This document shows positions 17,001-24,281 of a stretch of DNA of 64,000 nucleotides, piece after piece. The stretch spans positions 124,001 to 188,000 of the forward strand of contig CANLTZ010000009.1 of assembly GCA_947494145.1 (NCBI GenBank), written 5' to 3'. Numbering within the stretch: position 1 is the stretch's first letter; each line of letters opens with the position of its first letter. The DNA is from an uncultured Jannaschia sp. (GTDB lineage Bacteria > Pseudomonadota > Alphaproteobacteria > Rhodobacterales > Rhodobacteraceae). The translations under genes were made by a program, and so were the position numbers. The notes beneath the pieces were generated by a model. That model worked only from the letters and a program-made list of their open reading frames with translations. It made no database searches and was not told the origin of the DNA.

Positions 17001-17777
17001 CACTTGGCCGAGGGTGAGCACGGCAACAAGATCCGCTTCCACGACATTGCGGCGCAGCCCCGCAAGATCATCTCCTCGCCGACCTGGTCAGGGATCGAGA
17101 GCGAGAAGGTCAGCTACAACGCGGGCTACACCAACGTGCATGAGCTGATCCCCTGGCGCACGCTGACCGGGCGTCAGCAGCTTTATCAGGATCACCTGTG
17201 GATGCGGGCTTTCGGCGAGGGCTTCATGTCCTACCGTCCGCCGGTCGACCTGAAGACGATCACCAAGGAGGTGCAGGACGAGGGCGACACGCTTGTGCTC
17301 AACTTCATCACGCCGCACCAAAAATGGGGCATCCACTCCACTTATACCGACAACCTGCTGATGCTGACGCTCAACAGGGGCGGCCCGGTGGTCTGGATCT
17401 CGGAGGTGGACGCGAAGAAGGCGGGCATCGTCGATAACGACTGGATCGAAGTCTACAACATCAACGGCGCGCTGACGGCGCGGGCGGTGGTGTCGCAGCG
17501 GATCAAAGAAGGCTCGACCTTCATGTATCACGCGCAGGAGAAAATCGTGAACACGCCCGGATCCGAGAAAACCGGGCACCGGGGCGGCATCCACAACTCC
17601 GTCACCCGCGCGGTCCTTAAGCCCACGCACATGATCGGCGCCTACGCCCAGCAGAGCTACGGCTTCAACTACTACGGCACCGTGGGCTGCAACCGCGACG
17701 AGTTCGTCGTGATCCGCAAGATGAAGAAGGTCGACTGGCTGGACCGCCCCGCGACCGAGAAGGAGACGGCCCAATGA
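14049..17777 (+). CDS. narG: Respiratory nitrate reductase, alpha (molybdenum) subunit
   Basis: The 1242-residue product has the normal NarG length. Near the N-terminus H51-x3-C55-x3-C59 and C94 (HGVNCTGSC ... PRGCARG) are the ligands of the FS0 [4Fe-4S] cluster; histidine as first ligand is typical of membrane-bound Nar. The bis-MGD molybdenum ligand should be the Asp in FYDWYCDLPPASP. There is no twin-arginine leader, as in other cytoplasm-facing NarG proteins. It reduces nitrate to nitrite with electrons from NarI through NarH. The stop overlaps the narH start (ATGA). Confidence 0.97.
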   Translation: MSHLLDRLNFLQSSKLEEFSNGHGQVTRESRDWEETYRTRWRHDKVVRSTHGVNCTGSCSWKIYVKSGIVTWETQQTDYPRTRPDLPNHEPRGCARGASYSWYLYSANRVKNPLVRGSLMKIWREMRKTKSPVEAWRAIQTDPVLRASYTAKRGTGGLVRATWDEATEITAAANAYTAATYGPDRIFGFSPIPAMSMVSYAAGSRYLSLMGGVCMSFYDWYCDLPPASPMTWGEQTDVPESADWYNSSYLLLWGSNVPQTRTPDAHFYTEVRYKGTKSAVICPDYSEASKFGDVWLNVKQGTDAALAMAFGHVILREFHVDRQAAYFEEYCRKYSDMPMLVRLDEKDGKLVPGRFLRADDLDGKLGEQNNPEWKTIAYDETSGGLVAPNGSVGYRWNQKGQWNLEEKAGNAETALRMSLLLDEHHDAVRGVDFPYFGGAATEAFTTGDTRPDVLTKNVPVKRVQTAEGEILVATVFDLFCANYGVDRGLGGDWVATNYYEDVPGTPAWAEKITGVSADKIVHVAREFASTAEKTNGKSMIIIGAAMNHWYHMDMNYRGVINMLVMCGCVGQSGGGWAHYVGQEKLRPQTGWQPLAFALDWGRPPRHMNSTSAWYAHTDQWRYETLGADEILSPTAPEGDWDASMIDYNIRAERMGWLPSAPQLKTNPLQVARQAKEAGMEIPAYVAQQLKSGELEMSCEDPDAPENWPRNLFVWRSNLLGSSGKGHEYFLKHLLGTQHGVLGKDLGEEGRALPKEAKWHDQAPEGKLDLLVTIDFRMSTTAVYADIVLPTASWYEKDDMNTSDMHPFIHPLQAAVDPAYESKSDFEIFKAIAKKVQEVAPEVLGKETDIVALPILHDTPGEIAQDQVLDWKKGECDLIPGKTAPSYVPVERDYGAIYDRFTALGPLLDKLGNGGKGINWNTDEEIENLAALNGVQQDGAAKGRPKIETAIDACEVILMLAPETNGNVAVKAWEALEQVTGREHAHLAEGEHGNKIRFHDIAAQPRKIISSPTWSGIESEKVSYNAGYTNVHELIPWRTLTGRQQLYQDHLWMRAFGEGFMSYRPPVDLKTITKEVQDEGDTLVLNFITPHQKWGIHSTYTDNLLMLTLNRGGPVVWISEVDAKKAGIVDNDWIEVYNINGALTARAVVSQRIKEGSTFMYHAQEKIVNTPGSEKTGHRGGIHNSVTRAVLKPTHMIGAYAQQSYGFNYYGTVGCNRDEFVVIRKMKKVDWLDRPATEKETAQ

Positions 17778-19297
17778 GAGTTCGCGCGCAAATTGGCATG
17801 GTGCTCAACCTCGACAAGTGCATCGGGTGCCACACCTGCTCCGTCACTTGCAAGAACGTGTGGACCACGCGGGAAGGGGTCGAATACGCCTGGTTCAACA
17901 ACGTCGAGACGAAGCCCGGCACCGGCTATCCGACCGACTGGGAAAACCAAGCCCGCTGGAACGGCGGGTGGGAGCGGACCAAAGCGGGCAAATTGCAGCC
18001 CAAGCAGGGCTCCAAGTGGCGCATCCTATCCAACATTTTCGCCAACCCCGACCTGCCCGAGATCGACGACTACTATGAGCCGTTTGATTTCGACCATGAT
18101 CATCTGAAATCCGCCCCTGAGATGGAGGCGTTCCCCACGGCGCGCCCCTATTCCAAGATCACCGGGGAGCGGATCGAGAAGATCGAGAAGGGGCCCAACT
18201 GGGAGGAGATCCTGGGCGGCGAGTTCGCGAAGCGCTCGGAGGACTATAATTTCGAGGGCATCCAGAAGGAAATCTACGGCGAGTACGAGAATACCTTCAT
18301 GATGTATCTGCCGCGGCTGTGCGAACACTGCCTCAACCCGGCCTGTGCGGCGGCCTGTCCCTCGGGCGCAATCTACAAGCGTGAAGAAGACGGCATCGTC
18401 CTGATCGACCAGGAGAAGTGCCGCGGCTGGCGGATGTGCGTCTCGGGCTGCCCCTACAAGAAGATCTACTACAACTGGTCCTCGGGCAAATCCGAGAAAT
18501 GCACGCTCTGCTATCCCCGGATCGAGAGTGGCAACCCCACGGTCTGTTCGGAAACCTGCGTGGGCCGCATCCGCTATCTCGGCGTGATGCTCTACGACGC
18601 CGACAAGATCGAGGCGGCCGCCAATACCGAAGAGGAAATGGATCTCTATGACGCCCAGCTCGGCGTCTTCCTGGACCCCAATGATCCCGTCGTGATTGAG
18701 ACGGCGCGCGCCGACGGCATCCCGGAAGACTGGATCAAGGCCGCGCGCGAAAGCCCGATCTGGAAAATGGCGATGGAGTGGAAGGTCGCCTTCCCGCTGC
18801 ATCCCGAATACCGGACGCTGCCGATGGTGTGGTACATCCCGCCGCTTTCCCCGATCCAGAACGCCGCCGAGGCAGGCAAGATCGGTATGGAAAACGACAT
18901 GCCCAAGGTCGACGACCTGCGCATTCCGGTAAAGTACCTCGCCAACATGCTCACGGCAGGCGACGAGCCCCCGGTGGTCAACGCGCTGGAGCGGATGATG
19001 GCCATGCGGTCCTACATGCGGTCCAAGACCGTGGACGGCGTGATCGACGAAGGCATCGCCGCCCGCGTCGGCCTGTCCGGCCGGGTGATCGAGGACATGT
19101 ACAAGATCATGGCTCTGGCGGATTACGAAGATCGTTTCGTCATCCCGACCACCCACCGCGAACAAGTCGAGGAGGCCTACGACCTCAAGGGCGGTTGCGG
19201 CTTCACCGACGGCAACGGGTGTTCGTCTGGCACATCCAAGGCGTCGCTGTTCGGCGGCGCGCGCAAACCCCTCAAGATGCCCTCGGAGGTGCAGTGA
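17774..19297 (+). CDS. narH: Respiratory nitrate reductase, beta (iron-sulfur) subunit
   Basis: A 507-residue ferredoxin-like protein. Four cysteine groups are visible: C16-x2-C19-x2-C22-x3-C26 (CIGCHTCSVTC), CEHCLNPACAAAC, CRGWRMCVSGC and CTLCYP with CSETC. The tryptophan in CRGW replaces a cysteine and marks the [3Fe-4S] cluster of NarH. It passes electrons from the NarI hemes to NarG. It starts with the ATGA overlap with narG and ends one base before the narJ start. Confidence 0.97.
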   Translation: MRVRAQIGMVLNLDKCIGCHTCSVTCKNVWTTREGVEYAWFNNVETKPGTGYPTDWENQARWNGGWERTKAGKLQPKQGSKWRILSNIFANPDLPEIDDYYEPFDFDHDHLKSAPEMEAFPTARPYSKITGERIEKIEKGPNWEEILGGEFAKRSEDYNFEGIQKEIYGEYENTFMMYLPRLCEHCLNPACAAACPSGAIYKREEDGIVLIDQEKCRGWRMCVSGCPYKKIYYNWSSGKSEKCTLCYPRIESGNPTVCSETCVGRIRYLGVMLYDADKIEAAANTEEEMDLYDAQLGVFLDPNDPVVIETARADGIPEDWIKAARESPIWKMAMEWKVAFPLHPEYRTLPMVWYIPPLSPIQNAAEAGKIGMENDMPKVDDLRIPVKYLANMLTAGDEPPVVNALERMMAMRSYMRSKTVDGVIDEGIAARVGLSGRVIEDMYKIMALADYEDRFVIPTTHREQVEEAYDLKGGCGFTDGNGCSSGTSKASLFGGARKPLKMPSEVQ

Positions 19298-19298
19298 C

Positions 19299-20015
19299 AT
19301 GGATCGCACGCTCAAAGCCCTATCTCTGATGCTGAGCTATCCCACACGGGAACTTCAGCAGGCCATGCCGGAGATTGGAGGCGTTCTCGCCTCTGACACC
19401 CGGCTTACCGCGGCGGAACGGCGCGCCTTGCGTCCCTTGGTCGAAGAATTCACGACCCGCGACATCTACGCGTTGGAGGAGCAATACGTGATGCTCTTCG
19501 ATCGGTCGCGGACGCTGTCGCTCAATCTCTTCGAGCATGTTCACGGCGAGAGCCGGGATCGCGGCGGCGCCATGGTGTCGCTAATCGAGACTTACCGCGA
19601 TGCGGGTTTCGACCCGGTGACCAGCGAGTTGCCCGATCACCTGCCGGTGCTTCTGGAGTTCCTGGCGACCCGACCCGTCGCCGAGGCGCAGGAAGTGCTG
19701 GCCGATGCCGCGCACATCTTCACCGCCCTGATCGGCCGCCTGTCCCGGCGCGACAGCACCTATGCCCCGGTCTTCGGCGCGCTCGTACAACTGTCGGGCG
19801 TCAAGGCCGACCCGGAAGCCGTGGCCGAGATGCTCGACCAGCCCGATGACGATCCAAACGACCTCGAGGCGCTCGACGAAGTTTGGGAGGAGAGCGAGGT
19901 CATCTTCGGTCCCGATCCCAATGCTGGCTGCCCCCAAGTGCGCGAGATGCTTTCGCGCATGGACACCCCAACCACCCCCGCACCCGATGCTGCCTCGCAG
20001 CACGCGGCCGAATAG
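19299..20015 (+). CDS. narJ: Nitrate reductase assembly chaperone (delta)
   Basis: A 238-residue TorD/NarJ-family chaperone, all-helical, that holds apo-NarGH until the molybdenum cofactor is inserted. Recognisable parts are LKALSLMLSYPTRELQQAM at the N-terminus and YVMLFDRSRTLSLNLFEHVHGESRDRGGAM, the most conserved NarJ segment (residues ~63-92). It sits between narH and narI as in all narGHJI operons. Confidence 0.93.
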   Translation: MDRTLKALSLMLSYPTRELQQAMPEIGGVLASDTRLTAAERRALRPLVEEFTTRDIYALEEQYVMLFDRSRTLSLNLFEHVHGESRDRGGAMVSLIETYRDAGFDPVTSELPDHLPVLLEFLATRPVAEAQEVLADAAHIFTALIGRLSRRDSTYAPVFGALVQLSGVKADPEAVAEMLDQPDDDPNDLEALDEVWEESEVIFGPDPNAGCPQVREMLSRMDTPTTPAPDAASQHAAE

Positions 20016-20027
20016 GGAGAGAGACCC

Positions 20028-20819
20028 ATGTTCGCCAATCTCGACATCGACTTTATCATCTTCGGCATTATGCCGTATGCGGCGCTCACCATCCTTGTGG
20101 TCGGCTCCATCGCGCGATACGAGCGCGACCCCTTCACTTGGAAGAGCTCTTCGAGCCAGTTGTTGCGGCGCAAACAGCTGATCTGGGGCTCGATCCTATT
20201 TCATGTGGGCATCATTACCGTTTTCTTTGGACACCTGATCGGCCTCTTCACACCCGTCTGGGTGCTAGACGCGATCGGCGTGCCCTACTGGTTCAAGCAA
20301 TGGATGGCCGTCTTGATCGGCGGTCCAGCGGGCATTGCCGCGCTGATCGGAGGAACGATGCTGCTGCACCGAAGGCTGTTTGACAGCCGCATCCGGACAA
20401 CATCCAGCTGGCCCGACATCATCATCATGGTGCTGATCTGGTGGCAGTTGGTTATCGGCCTGCTGACCATCACGCAGACGCTTCAGCACATGGATGGCGG
20501 CGAGATGGTGCGCTTCATGAACTGGTCACAGAGCGTGATGACTTGGAACATCAACGCCTGGACGACGATGGTCGACGTGCATTGGCTCTACCGGCTGCAC
20601 ATCGCGCTTGGCCTCGTGATTACCGCGCTCTTCCCGTTCACACGGCTGGTGCACATGATTTCGGGCTTTGCAGCACCGTTTCGCTACCTGCTGGGCCGCA
20701 CGGGCTATCAGGTCGTGCGCTCGCGCCGCCGGGCCCCGCTCCCGAAGACGACGGTAGCCACCGCGAAGGTGGCGCCGAAGACACCCACGGCCCCACCCGC
20801 GGCCGCCCCGGCGGAGTAA
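20028..20819 (+). CDS. narI: Respiratory nitrate reductase, gamma (cytochrome b) subunit
   Basis: A five-helix membrane protein carrying two b hemes and the quinol site. Candidate heme histidines are in LFHVGIITVFFGHLIGLF and in DVHWLYRLHIALG ... FTRLVHMISG. It has 263 residues, against about 225-240 for most NarI. The extra part is a C-terminal tail rich in Pro, Ala, Lys and Thr (after SRRRAPLPKTT) that would lie in the cytoplasm. A GGGAGAG ribosome site precedes the start. Confidence 0.95.
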   Translation: MFANLDIDFIIFGIMPYAALTILVVGSIARYERDPFTWKSSSSQLLRRKQLIWGSILFHVGIITVFFGHLIGLFTPVWVLDAIGVPYWFKQWMAVLIGGPAGIAALIGGTMLLHRRLFDSRIRTTSSWPDIIIMVLIWWQLVIGLLTITQTLQHMDGGEMVRFMNWSQSVMTWNINAWTTMVDVHWLYRLHIALGLVITALFPFTRLVHMISGFAAPFRYLLGRTGYQVVRSRRRAPLPKTTVATAKVAPKTPTAPPAAAPAE

Positions 20820-20824
20820 AAACC

Positions 20825-21658
20825 ATGGACGCAGCTCTTTTTCCCGACGTCGTCGTCAATGGCGAGGTGATCCCCTCCACCCTTGTGGCTGCGGAAGCGC
20901 AGAACCACGAGGGGCCGCGGGGCAAGCCCGGTATCCCGTGGCGCAAGGCGGCCCGTGCCCTGGCCCTTCGCACGTTGCTGCTGCAAGAGGCCCGCAGGCT
21001 TGGTTTGACGGAAACGCCCCGTCAGGTTGCGCCCAGCCGCTTCGAGACCGAGGAGGAGGCCCTGATCCGGGGCCTTCTTGCCCAAGCCGTCGATCCAGAG
21101 AAGCCCGATGAGGCCGCGATCCGCGCCGAGTGGGCGCGTGATCCCGAGCGTTTCCGCAGCCCTCCGCTCTGGGAGGTGTCGCACATCCTGGTTGCCTGCG
21201 GTCCCGGCGATGCCGCAGAACGACAGGCCGCCCGCGACCGCGCGACGGACCTCGCGGGTCGCGCCCTGGGCAACCCCCGTGGCTTCGCGCGGCTGGCCTC
21301 AGAGGCTAGCGATTGCCCCTCCAAGACTCAGGGCGGCAGCCTCGGGCAACTTGGCCCCGGTGATGTCGTCCCAGAGTTCGAGACCGTGCTGCACCAGCTG
21401 CAGGACGGAGAGATCACGCCCGAACCCATCGAGACGCGCCATGGCTGGCACGTGGTGCGCATGGATGCCTGCGCACCCGGCGCTGTCCTTCCCTATGAGG
21501 GCGCGCGCCCGCGCGTTTCCGCCGCCATGGAAAAGGCGGCTTGGGCGCGTGCCGCGCGGAGTTACACCCAAAAGCTGGTCGCGTCCGCCCGGATCTCCGG
21601 TGCGGACCTCCGACCGCTCCAACCTGAAGGAGCGGACCATGAGAGAGTTCGACATTGA
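20825..21658 (+). CDS. Parvulin-type peptidyl-prolyl isomerase, nar-associated
   Basis: A 277-residue protein with a helical N-terminal part and a PpiC/rotamase domain at about residues 115-220 (WEVSHILVAC, GSLGQLGPGDVVPEFE, ETRHGWHVVRMD). No signal peptide or membrane helix is seen, so it acts in the cytoplasm, like NifM, the isomerase that matures nitrogenase iron protein. Its place five bases after narI suggests a role in folding nitrate reductase subunits. The end overlaps the next gene by 20 bases. Confidence 0.82.
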   Translation: MDAALFPDVVVNGEVIPSTLVAAEAQNHEGPRGKPGIPWRKAARALALRTLLLQEARRLGLTETPRQVAPSRFETEEEALIRGLLAQAVDPEKPDEAAIRAEWARDPERFRSPPLWEVSHILVACGPGDAAERQAARDRATDLAGRALGNPRGFARLASEASDCPSKTQGGSLGQLGPGDVVPEFETVLHQLQDGEITPEPIETRHGWHVVRMDACAPGAVLPYEGARPRVSAAMEKAAWARAARSYTQKLVASARISGADLRPLQPEGADHERVRH

Positions 21659-22199
21659 CGTTCCCCGAAGCGACGGCGCTGCACCAACGCCCACCGACCT
21701 GCTGCGCGATCCGCTGGTCTTCATAGCGGAGGATCACATGCGCGCGCGCACCATGTGCGCCACCATCGATGCCTTCGCCGCCGCTCCGCGCCGCGATGAG
21801 AGGGTCTTGAGTGCCATTCAAGACTTCTTTGCGGACGAATTGATGCCGCTGATCGAGGACGAGAGCTGCGATCTCGTGCCCTTGCTTGCGCAGCGAGCCG
21901 AGCCCGAGGACGATATCCCCAGGCTTCGCACCCGCCTCGCGGCGGAACATGCGGCGCTGAGCACGGCAATGGAGCAGCTAAAGGCTGACCTTTCCGCTCT
22001 GCCGCGCGACCTGACGCCCTCGCCGCTTGCACTGCGCCGGGCGCTCCGGGATTTTACTGCTGATCTCCGGCGGCACCTTATCTTGGAAAACGCGATTCTC
22101 GTGCCACTGGCTCGGGCCCGTTTTTCCGAAGCAGATCTCGACCAACTGCGCGCCTCCATGCTGGCTCGGCGCGGCCTAAACGGAACCACTGCTGCCTGA
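21639..22199 (+). CDS. Hemerythrin-like domain protein 1
   Basis: A 186-residue, mostly helical protein starting MREFDIDVPRSDG. The hemerythrin-like pattern of iron-binding His and Glu residues is suggested by FIAEDHMRARTMC, ELMPLIEDESCDLVPLL, LAAEHAALS and RRHLILENAILVPLAR. Such proteins near denitrification genes have been linked to nitric oxide or oxygen sensing or repair of Fe-S centres. Several expected histidines look replaced, so iron binding is not certain. It overlaps the isomerase gene and precedes a second copy. Confidence 0.72.
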   Translation: MREFDIDVPRSDGAAPTPTDLLRDPLVFIAEDHMRARTMCATIDAFAAAPRRDERVLSAIQDFFADELMPLIEDESCDLVPLLAQRAEPEDDIPRLRTRLAAEHAALSTAMEQLKADLSALPRDLTPSPLALRRALRDFTADLRRHLILENAILVPLARARFSEADLDQLRASMLARRGLNGTTAA

Positions 22200-22217
22200 C
22201 CAGCCTGGGAGATTGAT

Positions 22218-22781
22218 ATGAAGAATGTGCTTTCGAACGCTCGCGCGGCAGGCTCTGCGCCTCGCGCCCATCCCTCCGCAGATGCGCCCCTCGATCTTCT
22301 CGACGAGGATCACCTCCGCGTGCGCACCATATGCGAAACGCTTGATCGCATTGCAGGCGCTGATCGACCCGAGCGGTCAGACATTTTCGCCGCCGCCGCA
22401 TTTCTCGAGACCGATCTGCCGCTCATGCTCAAAGACGAAGATGACGACTTGCTTGTTCTCCTGCGGTCGCATGTTGACGCAAAGGACGGGGCGATGCTCG
22501 ACCGTGTCGCCCAAGCTCATGCGGCGCTTATGGAGGCCATAGGTCCCATTGCCAGCGCGCTCGCCGCGATGCGCAAGACCAGGGACGCGCCGACCAAAGC
22601 GGAGCGTGCGCGCATGACCAAGCTGGCAACCATGCTGCGCGAGGGAATGATCTTGGAGAACGCCCGTCTCATGCCTCTCGCACGGGGCAATCTGACCGCT
22701 AAAGATCTCGCCGTCTTGCAGGCCCGGAGGGTCCAACGGCGGATGGATGACATGCGCGCCCATCGTTCTCCGGCCAAGTGA
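22218..22781 (+). CDS. Hemerythrin-like domain protein 2
   Basis: A 187-residue paralogue of the preceding protein, sharing the layout (DLLDEDHLRVRTICETLDRI, LPLMLKDEDDDLLVLL, GMILENARLMPLAR). The two probably arose by tandem duplication and may form a heterodimer. The histidine of the usual RRHLILEN motif is absent here (LREGMILEN), a difference from copy 1. It starts 18 bases after the first copy behind GGGAGA. Confidence 0.7.
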   Translation: MKNVLSNARAAGSAPRAHPSADAPLDLLDEDHLRVRTICETLDRIAGADRPERSDIFAAAAFLETDLPLMLKDEDDDLLVLLRSHVDAKDGAMLDRVAQAHAALMEAIGPIASALAAMRKTRDAPTKAERARMTKLATMLREGMILENARLMPLARGNLTAKDLAVLQARRVQRRMDDMRAHRSPAK

Positions 22782-22788
22782 GACCACG

Positions 22789-22995
22789 TTGACCGTGCTC
22801 GAATGCCTGGAACTCTTCGGCTGCGATACAGCGGTGAGCGGGATGCCTTCTATGCACTCTGGGCTTGCCCGTCTCGCCGATCTCACCCCCGTGAGCGGAA
22901 CCGAGACCGACGGCTTCGCGACCATCTCCGCTGAGGTCGGGGGATACCTGCCGAGCCGCTTGTCGACTTTTTGCAGCTTATCTGAGGACGCCTGA
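22789..22995 (+). CDS. Short coupled ORF of unknown function
   Basis: A frame of about 68 codons from TTG 22789 (or GTG 22795) begins LTVLECLELFGCDTAVSG. Its stop TGA overlaps the ATG of the next gene by one base (TGATG), and it starts only eight bases after the hemerythrin stop, so it sits in the operon as a translated gene would. I recognise no domain. It could also be a remnant of a longer gene. Confidence 0.35.
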   Translation: MTVLECLELFGCDTAVSGMPSMHSGLARLADLTPVSGTETDGFATISAEVGGYLPSRLSTFCSLSEDA

Positions 22996-23513
22996 TGGAT
23001 CTCGCCTTCACCACACTCCCCGCTCGCGGCGACGTCGATCTGCTGCTGTGCGATCTGTCGGACCGACTGATCGCGGATGGCCTGCGGCCTGCGGGCATTG
23101 TCCAAATCAATCGCGAGCGGATCAATGGCCCCTGCGACATGGATATTCGCATCCTGCCGGATGGGCCTGAGCTGCGTATTTCGCAGTCGCTCGGCTCCGG
23201 CGCGCGAGGGTGCCGCCTGGATGCAGGCGCATTGGAAGAGGCTGCGGCACGAGTCATGGCCGAACTGCCGAAGGCCGATTGTCTCGTGGTCAACAAATTC
23301 GGGAAGCATGAGGCAGAAGGTCGTGGATTCCGGCCGGTAATCGCCGAGGCGCTGTCGCTTGGCCTGCCGGTCCTCGTAGGCCTGGGCGCCCTGAACGCCG
23401 ACGCCTTTCACACCTTTGCTGGCAGTGCCGCGACCAAGCTGACTCCGGAGGCCGTGCGACTGCACGCTTGGCTGACCGCGCGGCTAGCGGGCCGACTGAC
23501 GGCGGCTTCCTGA
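22995..23513 (+). CDS. DUF2478 family protein
   Basis: A 172-residue soluble protein matching, from memory, the DUF2478 family, NTPase-like proteins found next to molybdenum enzyme or molybdate genes. Visible elements are GIVQINRERINGPCDMDIRILP, SLGSGARGCRLDAGALEEAAA and ADCLVVNKFGKHEAEGRGF (a Walker-B-like strand followed by NKFGK). No classical P-loop is present. Its location in the nar operon fits a role in molybdenum cofactor supply. Confidence 0.65.
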   Translation: MDLAFTTLPARGDVDLLLCDLSDRLIADGLRPAGIVQINRERINGPCDMDIRILPDGPELRISQSLGSGARGCRLDAGALEEAAARVMAELPKADCLVVNKFGKHEAEGRGFRPVIAEALSLGLPVLVGLGALNADAFHTFAGSAATKLTPEAVRLHAWLTARLAGRLTAAS

Positions 23514-23538
23514 TGCGGTCGACCCGAAAGGACGCCCC

Positions 23539-24087
23539 ATGACGACCGCCGCCGCCATACGGACTTGGAAGGGTCCGGCGATCCTGACCTACGGCTTCCG
23601 TCCGTTCTTTTTGCTAGGTGCAGTTTGGGCGGCGTTGGCGATGGGTATCTGGGTGCTCATGCTGATGGGCGCTGTCGAGCTACCGTCACGCTTCGACGCC
23701 GTATCCTGGCACGCGCATGCCTTCCTGTTTGGCTACGTTGGCGCGGTCGTCGCGGGGTTCCTTTTGACAGCGGTTCCGAACTGGACGGGGCGACTGCCGG
23801 TGATCGGCTGGGCGCTCGGCGGGCTGGTGCTGCTCTGGGTTGCCGGACGCATCGCGGTCACCGTATCGATCCATCTGCCATCCTATTGGGCGGCGGCGAT
23901 CGACCTGGCTTTCCCAGTGGTTCTAGGCGGCGTGATCCTGCGCGAGATTTTGGCTGGCCGGAACTGGCGCAATCTGCCGGTGCTTGCGCTCTTGTCGGTA
24001 TTCGCCGCCGCCAATGCCTGGTTCCACTGCGAGGCTGCCCTGGGCTTCGCAGCCGATGGAACGGGCCTGCGTCTCGGGTTGGCCGCG
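23539..24087 (+). pseudogene. nnrS: NnrS family protein, truncated by an insertion
   Basis: About 183 codons of a heme-copper membrane protein of the NnrS family remain, starting MTTAAAIRTWKGPAILTYGFRPFFLLG and including the WHAHAFLFGYVGAVVAGFLLTAVPNWTG-like region (written here as WHAHAFLFGYVG, AGFLLTAVPNWTG). NnrS protects against nitric oxide stress during denitrification and usually has about 400 residues and twelve helices. The protein is cut at LRLGLAA where an IS3-type element begins. The 3' part is not present in the window. Confidence 0.85.
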
Positions 24088-24268
24088 TGGTCTTCCCCCA
24101 CTGAAGTGGTCTTCCGCTATGTTTAGGAAAACGGAGGAATACCATGGCCGACAAGCGCCCGAAGCCCGAAGAGATTGTCACGAAGTTACGGCAGGTTGAG
24201 GTTCTGACGGGGCAAGGCATGCCGCGTCTGGATGCGATCCGGCAGATCGGTGTGACTGAACAGACCTA
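24088..24268 (+). mobile_element. IS3-family element, left-end fragment with start of orfA
   Basis: The fragment starts near 24088 with TGGTCTTCC, a unit repeated at 24107. It contains an ATG at 24144 behind GGAGGA. The 41 codons MADKRPKPEEIVTKLRQVEV ... IRQIGVTEQTY are the helix-turn-helix start of an IS3-type OrfA. It ends in the IS630 element at 24269. The expected continuation (YRWR-type) is not found after the IS630 copy, so the rest of the IS3 is lost. The left boundary is inferred from where nnrS similarity stops. Confidence 0.7.
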
Positions 24269-24281
24269 GAGCGCGTCTGGC

